Below are positions 58,578 to 64,000 of a stretch of 64,000 nt of DNA, in pieces. Source of the DNA: Pseudomonas benzenivorans (GTDB lineage: Bacteria; Pseudomonadota; Gammaproteobacteria; Pseudomonadales; Pseudomonadaceae); contig NZ_FNCT01000001.1 in NCBI RefSeq assembly GCF_900100495.1, positions 248,001 through 312,000 on the forward strand. Reading direction: 5' to 3'. The number at the start of each line of letters is the position of its first letter. Position 1 is the stretch's first letter. Both the position numbers and the translations under genes were made by a program. Below the pieces are notes generated by a model. It was given only the letters and a program-made list of their open reading frames with translations. It made no database searches and had not been told where the DNA came from.

Positions 58578-58645
58578 GGGCGTCCTTGCGTGGTTGGGCG
58601 CCGACTAACCTAGCGGTTCGCTAGGACCGCTGCAATCGCTTGCCA

Positions 58646-59725
58646 TCACAGCGCCAGCATTCGCTCGGCCAAGCGGCCGTTGCCGACCAGTTCGAGGAAC
58701 TCGTCGCCGAGTCGGCGGCTTTCGTCCATGGCGATGCGCCAATAGCGCTCGCGCCCGGCATCATCGCCCAGATAGCGGCTGAAATCCTTGCGGTCCGGCA
58801 GCTTGCCGTGGGGCAGGCGCGCCAGGTAGTCGCGCGACGGGGCGAGCAGCAGCACGTCCTGCAAACGCCCGGCATCGCCGCGGCGCCAGGGCATGCCCTT
58901 GTCGAACCAGCCGGGAATCACCCTGTCGGTGAAGTGCGGGTAGAGCACGATGTCGTCGCCGCTGTAGGGCAGATCCAGGTGGTAATCGAGCAGCCCGCCG
59001 TCCCGGTAGGTGCCGGGGCCGGCCCCCGGGATATTGCGCACGCCCTCCATGACCATCGGGATCGAGCCGGAAGCGAGCAGGGCATGCCGCAGGTTGGCCT
59101 GGTCCAGCGCCAGGTAGCGCGAGGGGAAGTCCTTCAGTTCGGCCAGAGGCGGCGCCCGGCGCGCATCGTGCAGGATCAGCCGCTCGAAGTGCCGGGCCAA
59201 ACGCGGCCGCCCGAGCAGGTTGCTGCCGATCACCGAAGACAGGCCCAGGCCCAGCGCGGCGCGGTGGTCATGCTGCAGCAGGCCGCGGCTCTTCACCACG
59301 ACGATATTCAGCCGGTAGTGCGGGTTGCTCAGGACGTCGGCGTCCTGGCCGTCCAGCAACTGGTCGAGCATCCGCCGGCAACTGCGCGAGACCTCGGCCA
59401 TGCTCACGCCCTTGGCGAAGCGTTGCGCGGTATAGAGTTCGCCCAGGCGGCGAATGCCTTGGACGGCATCCGCCAGGCAGGCGCTGGCGAAGCGCCAGGA
59501 ACCGATCGAGGCGCCGATCAGCGAGCGCTCGCGCGGCGCCTGTGGCAGCCACTCGCCGAACAGGGCCAGGTCCAGGCCCTGGATGCCCAGCGCTTTCGGT
59601 CCGCCGGCGGCGCCGGGCAAAATACCCACGTCGGCCGCTTGCAAACCGCGCTCGCGGATACGCGCCAAGGCCCGCGAGCCGGCCTTGATCGTCAGCGCCG
59701 GGGACTTGATTCGAATAGCGCTCAT
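58646..59725 (-). CDS. Patatin-like phospholipase
   Basis: A 359-residue protein with the patatin features: glycine-rich oxyanion hole PGAAGGPKALG, nucleophile G-A-S-I-G in SLIGASIGSWRFA, and catalytic aspartate in DGG of YRDGGLLD. It should hydrolyse acyl-ester bonds of phospholipids. Start at 59725 with GGAG eight bases upstream. Adjacent to the lipase-like gene and divergent from the PepSY-TCS operon. Confidence 0.86.
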   Translation of the reverse strand: MSAIRIKSPALTIKAGSRALARIRERGLQAADVGILPGAAGGPKALGIQGLDLALFGEWLPQAPRERSLIGASIGSWRFASACLADAVQGIRRLGELYTAQRFAKGVSMAEVSRSCRRMLDQLLDGQDADVLSNPHYRLNIVVVKSRGLLQHDHRAALGLGLSSVIGSNLLGRPRLARHFERLILHDARRAPPLAELKDFPSRYLALDQANLRHALLASGSIPMVMEGVRNIPGAGPGTYRDGGLLDYHLDLPYSGDDIVLYPHFTDRVIPGWFDKGMPWRRGDAGRLQDVLLLAPSRDYLARLPHGKLPDRKDFSRYLGDDAGRERYWRIAMDESRRLGDEFLELVGNGRLAERMLAL

Positions 59726-59920
59726 GCGGGTCTCCATCACCGAGAGGGCGATTATAGAGGGTAAGGCCGGCCGGCCAAGGCACTTCACCGGGTGAATGAT
59801 GCGGACGCGATCTGCCTGGCAGGGTGGATGAGCCGGCAAGACGCGAGCGGATTCAGCTTGGATTAAGTCGCTCGCAGTAGTCTGGCCCCGTCGAAAACAC
59901 ATCCCCCAAGGAGATTGCAC

Positions 59921-60229
59921 ATGAAAGCACTGACCGCGTTGTTCGCCGTTGCCACCCTGACCGCCGCTGCCGGTATCGCCCAAGCGCGTGACCTCGGCCC
60001 GGACGAAGCCTTGAAGCTGCGCGATGCCGGCACCATCCAGCCGTTCGACAAGCTCAATGCGGCGATACTGGCCCAGCACCCGGACGGCAAGATCGAGGAA
60101 ACCGAGCTGGAAGAAGAATACGGCCGCTATATTTACCAGGTCGAAATGCGCGACGCGCAAGGTCTGCAATGGGACATCGAACTGGACGCGACCAATGGCC
60201 AGGTCCTCAAGAACCAGCAGGACGACTGA
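59921..60229 (+). CDS. Periplasmic PepSY domain protein 1
   Basis: A 102-residue protein: signal peptide MKALTALFAVATLTAAAGIA plus QA, then one PepSY domain (DEALKLRDAGTIQPFDKL ... WDIELDATNGQVLKNQQDD). AAGGAG eight bases before the ATG. The stop and the next start share one base (TGATG). PepSY domains often modulate periplasmic proteases or sensing proteins; here it probably feeds into the downstream two-component system. Confidence 0.88.
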   Translation: MKALTALFAVATLTAAAGIAQARDLGPDEALKLRDAGTIQPFDKLNAAILAQHPDGKIEETELEEEYGRYIYQVEMRDAQGLQWDIELDATNGQVLKNQQDD

Positions 60230-60543
60230 TGAGCGTCGCTCGCGGGTATCGCCCGCTGCCCGCCCTGTTCCTGGTTGCGCTGGCCTGTGCCGCCAGTGCC
60301 CGGGACCTGGGGCATGACGAGGCCCTGCGGCTGCGCCGCGAGGGGGTGATCCTGCCCCTCGAAAGCCTGATGCGTCCGGCCATGCAGCGGTACCCCGGCG
60401 CCACCTTGCTCGAGGCCGAACTGGAAGAGGAGGACGAGGTCTTCGTCTACGAAGTGGAGCTATTGACCGAGCAAGGCACGGTTCGCGAACTGGAGTTGGA
60501 CGCCCGTGACGGGCGCATCCTGAAGGACGAGGAAGACGACTGA
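60229..60543 (+). CDS. Periplasmic PepSY domain protein 2
   Basis: A 104-residue protein with an N-terminal signal peptide (SVARGYRPLPALFLVALAC) and a PepSY domain very similar to its upstream neighbour (DEALRLRREGVILPLESL ... ELELDARDGRILKDEEDD). The pair probably arose by tandem duplication. The response-regulator start follows its stop with no gap. Confidence 0.85.
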   Translation: MSVARGYRPLPALFLVALACAASARDLGHDEALRLRREGVILPLESLMRPAMQRYPGATLLEAELEEEDEVFVYEVELLTEQGTVRELELDARDGRILKDEEDD

Positions 60544-61212
60544 ATGCGCCTGCTGTTGGTGGAAGACCACGTACCCCTGGCCGACGAATTGCTCGCCGGC
60601 CTGGCGCGTCAAGGTTACGCGGTGGATTGGCTGGCGGACGGCCGCGACGCCGCGTACCAGGGCGCCAGCGAGCCCTACGACCTGATCATTCTCGACCTAG
60701 GTTTGCCAGGCAAGCCCGGTCTGCAGGTGCTGCAGGAATGGCGTGCGGGCGGGCTGGTCACCCCAGTACTGATCCTCACCGCGCGCGGCTCCTGGGCCGA
60801 GCGCATCGAAGGGCTGAAGGCCGGCGCCGACGATTACCTGAGCAAGCCCTTTCACCCGGAAGAGCTGCAACTGCGCATCCAGGCGCTGCTGCGGCGGGCC
60901 CGCGGCCTGGCCAACCAGCCGCATCTGCACGCGGCCGGCTGGCAACTTGACGAAGGCCGGCAGTGCGTCAGCCGCGACGATACGACGGTCGAGCTGACCG
61001 CCGCGGAGTTTCGCCTGCTCCGCTATTTCATGCTGCACCCGGGGCAGATCCTGTCGAAAAGCCATCTGGCCGAGCACCTGTACGATGGCGAAAACGAGCG
61101 CGACTCGAATGTCATCGAGGTGCACGTCAACCACCTTCGGCGCAAGCTGGGGCGCACGGTGATCGAAACCCGCCGCGGCCAGGGTTATCGCTTCAGCGGA
61201 GACGCCGGTTGA
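60544..61212 (+). CDS. OmpR/PhoP family response regulator
   Basis: A 222-residue protein. The receiver domain has phosphoacceptor Asp51 in [10 protein letters not shown] and lysine in LSKPFHPE; the C-terminal winged helix has [13 protein letters not shown]...[16 protein letters not shown]. It begins directly after the PepSY2 stop and its stop overlaps the kinase start, so the four genes form one unit. Confidence 0.92.
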   Translation: MRLLLVEDHVPLADELLAGLARQGYAVDWLADGRDAAYQGASEPYDLIILDLGLPGKPGLQVLQEWRAGGLVTPVLILTARGSWAERIEGLKAGADDYLSKPFHPEELQLRIQALLRRARGLANQPHLHAAGWQLDEGRQCVSRDDTTVELTAAEFRLLRYFMLHPGQILSKSHLAEHLYDGENERDSNVIEVHVNHLRRKLGRTVIETRRGQGYRFSGDAG

Positions 61213-62537
61213 AGTCCATCCAGGGGCGCCTGAGCCTGGGCCTGGTCGGCGTCTTGCTGGCGGTCGGCCTGCTCCTGGCGCAGACCAGCCTGTGGTTGTT
61301 CGACCACAGCCTGCGCCGCTACCTGCAAGACGCCCTGCGGGATGAGGCGGAAACCCTGCTGGTTGCTCTGGTACGCGGCCCGCAGGGCATCCAGCTGGAC
61401 GAGCAGCGGCTCAGTGCGGCCTTTCAGCGACCGTACTCCGGCCTGTATTTTCGCATCGATTTTGCCGAGCGGAGCTGGCGCTCGCGCTCGCTCTGGGATC
61501 ATGAGCTGCAACGGGCTCCGGCGTCGGGCTTGCAAAGCGATCTGGACGACGGCCCGCAGGGCCAGGTGCTGCTGACCTATCGCGGCGATTTTCAGCGCTT
61601 TGGCCAGCAGCTGTCGATTCAGGTGGCCCAGGACTACACCCCGCTGCTGCAGAGTTTTCGCCGGGTGCAGCAGGTCGGTTGGGGCGTGGGGCTGGGCGGC
61701 CTGGCATTGATCCTGTTGCTCCAGCGCCTGACCGTCAGCCGGGCGCTGCGCCCGCTGGAGCAGGCGCGCCGGCAGATCGTCCAACTGCAGCAGGGCCAGC
61801 GGGTGAAGCTGGACACCCAGGTGCCGCAGGAACTGGAGCCGCTGGTGGCACAGATCAACCACCTGCTGGCGCACACCGAAGACACCCTGAAACGCTCGCG
61901 CAATGCCCTCGGCAACCTTGGCCATGCGTTGAAGACCCCGCTGGCGGTGCTGGTCAGCCTGGCCTCGCGCGCCGAGCTGCAGGATTTCCCGGAACTGCGC
62001 GCCAGCCTGCTCGAGCAATTGCAGCAGATCGAGCAGCGCCTGGCGCGCGAGTTGGGGCGTGCACGCCTGGCCGGGGACGCCTTGCCTGGCGCGCATTTCG
62101 ACTGCGCCGAGGAGTTGCCGGGGCTGTTCGCCACCCTGCAGGTGATCCACGGCCGGGAGCTGCGTCTGGCCTGGCAGGCGCCGCCGGGTCTGCGCCTGCC
62201 CTGGGATCGCGAGGACGTGCTGGAACTGCTCGGCAACCTGCTGGACAACGCCTGCAAGTGGGCCCACAGCCGGGTGCAGCTGAGTGTCGAGCGCACGGCC
62301 GAGACCTACCTGCTCAAGGTCGATGACGACGGCCCCGGCATCGCCGCCGAACGCCGCGCAGAGGTGCTCAAGCGCGGCAGCCGCCTGGATGAGCAGGTCG
62401 CCGGACACGGCCTGGGCCTGGGCATCGTGCGCGACATCGTCGAGGCCTGGGGCGGGCGCCTGGAGTTGCAGGGCAGCGCGCTGGGCGGCTTGTGCGTGCG
62501 CATCGAGCTACCGCCGCGGGCACTGCGCAAGCTTTAG
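61209..62537 (+). CDS. Sensor histidine kinase of the PepSY operon
   Basis: About 442 residues, starting at a TTG that overlaps the response-regulator stop (TTGA); GGAGA lies seven bases upstream. An N-terminal membrane helix, a periplasmic domain of about 130 residues ([20 protein letters not shown]...), a second membrane helix, HAMP-like linker, dimerisation domain with H239 in [13 protein letters not shown], and a HATPase domain with DDGPGIA and HGLGLGIV. The organisation resembles the P. aeruginosa BqsRS/CarRS-type systems that also have small PepSY-like neighbours, as I recall, but signal identity is not determinable. Confidence 0.88.
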   Translation: MKSIQGRLSLGLVGVLLAVGLLLAQTSLWLFDHSLRRYLQDALRDEAETLLVALVRGPQGIQLDEQRLSAAFQRPYSGLYFRIDFAERSWRSRSLWDHELQRAPASGLQSDLDDGPQGQVLLTYRGDFQRFGQQLSIQVAQDYTPLLQSFRRVQQVGWGVGLGGLALILLLQRLTVSRALRPLEQARRQIVQLQQGQRVKLDTQVPQELEPLVAQINHLLAHTEDTLKRSRNALGNLGHALKTPLAVLVSLASRAELQDFPELRASLLEQLQQIEQRLARELGRARLAGDALPGAHFDCAEELPGLFATLQVIHGRELRLAWQAPPGLRLPWDREDVLELLGNLLDNACKWAHSRVQLSVERTAETYLLKVDDDGPGIAAERRAEVLKRGSRLDEQVAGHGLGLGIVRDIVEAWGGRLELQGSALGGLCVRIELPPRALRKL

Positions 62538-62580
62538 CAGGGGCTGCAAGCTACCTGCGCTGGGATGGTGTGCTGCACTG

Positions 62581-62698
62581 TTTTTTCCCGATTGGGAAAA
62601 AAAGCTGTCATGTTTCGATCTTTAGCTATATTTTTCCCTATCGGGAAAATTTCTCTCCCGAGACTGTTCTCAAACCATTTTTTTACGGATCGGGAAAA
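62581..62698 (+). promoter_or_regulatory. hipBA promoter region with three operator palindromes
   Basis: Site 1 is TTTTTTCCC-GATT-GGGAAAAAA (62581-62602), site 2 TTTTTCCC-TATC-GGGAAAA (62631-62649) and site 3 TTTTACG-GATC-GGGAAAA (62681-62698). The first two are perfect; the third is imperfect and overlaps the hipB ribosome site and start codon. A likely -10 (TATATT, 62627-62632) lies between sites 1 and 2. Such spacing suits cooperative repression by HipB. Confidence 0.8.
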
Positions 62699-62934
62699 TG
62701 AACGCCAGCGGTACTTTTTCCTCCGTCGCCGAGTTGGGCACGCTGATCCGCCAAGCCAGGAAAGCCCAGGCACTGCGGCTTCAGGACGCCGCCGGACTGT
62801 GCGGCGTGAGCATGCGCTTTCTCAGCGAGCTGGAAAACGGCCGGGAAAGCTGCTCCATGGGGCGGGTGCTGCAAGTGTGCCAGACCCTGGGCATCGACCT
62901 GTCGGCCACCAGCCGCGGCGGAGCCGAGCCTTGA
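62698..62934 (+). CDS. hipB: HipB-like antitoxin and transcriptional autorepressor
   Basis: A 78-residue XRE/Cro-type protein with helix-turn-helix LRLQDAAGLCGVSMRFLSELE at about residues 26-46. It should bind and restrain the downstream HipA kinase and repress the operon at the upstream palindromes. Its ribosome site lies within operator site 3. Its stop overlaps the hipA start (TTGA). Confidence 0.9.
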   Translation: MNASGTFSSVAELGTLIRQARKAQALRLQDAAGLCGVSMRFLSELENGRESCSMGRVLQVCQTLGIDLSATSRGGAEP

Positions 62935-64000
62935 GCGAACGGCTGAATGTCTGGCGCGGCGACGCGCGGGTCGGCGAGCTCTGGCTGGGTGGCGATGGCC
63001 GCTCCATGGGCTTCGCCTACTGCGCGCCAGCGCCGGCCCTGGCCATCTCCAACAGCCTGCCGCTGGCCGCCTCGCCGTTTCCCGAAGAGGCAGGCAGGGC
63101 CCACAACTGGTTTGCCAACTTGCTGCCCGAGGAGGGTTCCCGCCAGGAGCTGGTGCGCCGCCTGGGCGTGGTCGACGAAGATTTCGCCCTGCTGGCCGCG
63201 ATTGGCGGCGATTGTGCCGGCGCCTTGCGGCTATTAGCGCCTGGCGCCGAGGAAGAGCCGGCTGGCAGGCTGCCGGTGGCCATCGACCAATTGGCGCGCT
63301 GGGCCGAAGGCAAGGAGCGCTATGCACTGTTCCAGCCCGGCCGCGCGACTGCGGCGCGCCTGTCGCTGGCCGGAGCGCAGGACAAGGTGCCGGTGTTGAT
63401 CGAAGACGAGCGGATGTACCTGCCGCAGGGCCGCTTGGCCTCGTCGCACCTGATCAAGTTCGCCGGCAATGCCTCGCTGATCCTCAACGAACTCTATATG
63501 AACCGCCTGGCCAGGGCCGTCGGCCTGCCGGTGCCGGAGTGCCGTATCGGCCGGGCGGGGAAGGGACTGTACCTGGCCGTCAGCCGTTACGACCGCGCCC
63601 AGGGCGCAGCCGATGGCGGGATGGTCCGCCTGCACCAGGAGGACATGTGTCAGGCCCTGGGCGTGCCGCGCCGGTTGAAATACCAGGAGGAGGGCGGCCC
63701 CGGGCTCGGCCAGTGCGCGGCGCTGCTGCGCAAGGTCACCCGCGCGCCTGCCCTGCAGGTGCGGCAACTGCTGCATTGGCAGATCTTCAACGTGCTGGCC
63801 GGCAACAGCGACGGCCACGCGAAAAACCTCTCGCTGCTGCAGGATCCGAGCGGCCGCTGGAGCCTGTCGCCGGCCTACGACCTGGTCTGCACCATGGTCC
63901 TGCGTTTCAGCCCCAACCTCGGCTTCGCGGTCGGCGGCAACTACCATCCCCAGGAACTGCGCAGGAAAGACTGGGAAGGACTGGCCCAGGACATGACCCT
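62931..64000 (+). CDS. hipA: HipA-like serine/threonine kinase toxin, partial
   Basis: A 356-codon fragment read from a TTG start with GGAG eight bases upstream; the end is cut off by the window. It has the HipA N-terminal domain (LNVWRGDARVGELWLGGDGR), the phosphate-loop-like SLAGAQDKVPV, HLIKF, NELYMNRLA, RYDRA, and the catalytic N-S-D294-GHAKN motif with metal-binding SPAYDL. In E. coli HipA phosphorylates glutamyl-tRNA synthetase and causes persistence; its target here is unknown. No internal stop is seen, so it appears intact to the edge. Confidence 0.92.
   Translation, partial: MSERLNVWRGDARVGELWLGGDGRSMGFAYCAPAPALAISNSLPLAASPFPEEAGRAHNWFANLLPEEGSRQELVRRLGVVDEDFALLAAIGGDCAGALRLLAPGAEEEPAGRLPVAIDQLARWAEGKERYALFQPGRATAARLSLAGAQDKVPVLIEDERMYLPQGRLASSHLIKFAGNASLILNELYMNRLARAVGLPVPECRIGRAGKGLYLAVSRYDRAQGAADGGMVRLHQEDMCQALGVPRRLKYQEEGGPGLGQCAALLRKVTRAPALQVRQLLHWQIFNVLAGNSDGHAKNLSLLQDPSGRWSLSPAYDLVCTMVLRFSPNLGFAVGGNYHPQELRRKDWEGLAQDMT

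Noticed and set aside
62284..62625. Alternative frame at the end of the sensor kinase
   Set aside because: Overlaps the kinase HATPase domain in another frame and has Ser/Arg/Ala-rich shadow composition.

Overview
The window is high-GC Gram-negative DNA. Protein content and gene order point to Pseudomonas in the broad sense. From memory, one backbone follows the P. aeruginosa PAO1 order from ldcA (PA1818) through enoyl-CoA hydratase, nudC, sohB, cysI, an RlmN-like gene and metH (PA1843) to cti and nfuA (PA1846-PA1847). The species cannot be fixed from the sequence alone.

Left part (1-12 kb): the end of a DUF3422 membrane protein, then genes for basic amino acid and lysine use. These are an HglS-type 2-oxoadipate dioxygenase/decarboxylase, an orphan thiamine-diphosphate enzyme, an Lrp regulator, a complete polar amino acid ABC importer, a saccharopine-dehydrogenase-family enzyme, and divergent lysine decarboxylase LdcA. 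Middle-left (12-32 kb): dienoyl-CoA isomerase-like crotonase, a ChpA-N-terminus-like scaffold, NudC, a TSUP permease, an SDR/phosphotransferase/SCP2 group, SohB, an AcuI-like reductase, a thioesterase facing a TetR regulator across an overlapping operator, DUF934-CysI, a 37-residue membrane peptide, an orphan periplasmic binding protein, a MATE pump, OsmC, an RlmN/Cfr-like methylase and a lipoprotein.

32-46 kb is an accessory stretch: DUF1883, a sterol-desaturase-like enzyme facing a Crp/Fnr regulator, an LCR-1-like class D beta-lactamase, then a respiratory nitrate reductase operon (fused narK, narGHJI, PpiC). The nar operon lies between a decayed copy of the metH 3' end and the intact metH, so it looks like an insertion beside metH. 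Between metH and cti is a low-GC gene whose product carries cytidine-deaminase-fold motifs (CAE plus PCxxC). As I recall, PAO1 has the type VI effector pair tse1/tsi1 at this position. This is the strongest candidate for something undescribed.

50-64 kb: cti and nfuA; a GlxA-regulator/DUF1272/HPP/MFS operon; a lipase-like protein and a patatin; a tightly overlapping PepSY-PepSY-response regulator-histidine kinase operon; and a hipBA module with three operator palindromes, hipA being cut by the window end. Two families of short palindromic repeats (a MITE-like element with 19-bp ends and a GTAGGGTGG element) recur in intergenic regions, in two places supplying a neighbouring gene's stop codon. 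I saw no tRNA, rRNA, CRISPR array, transposase gene or prophage.
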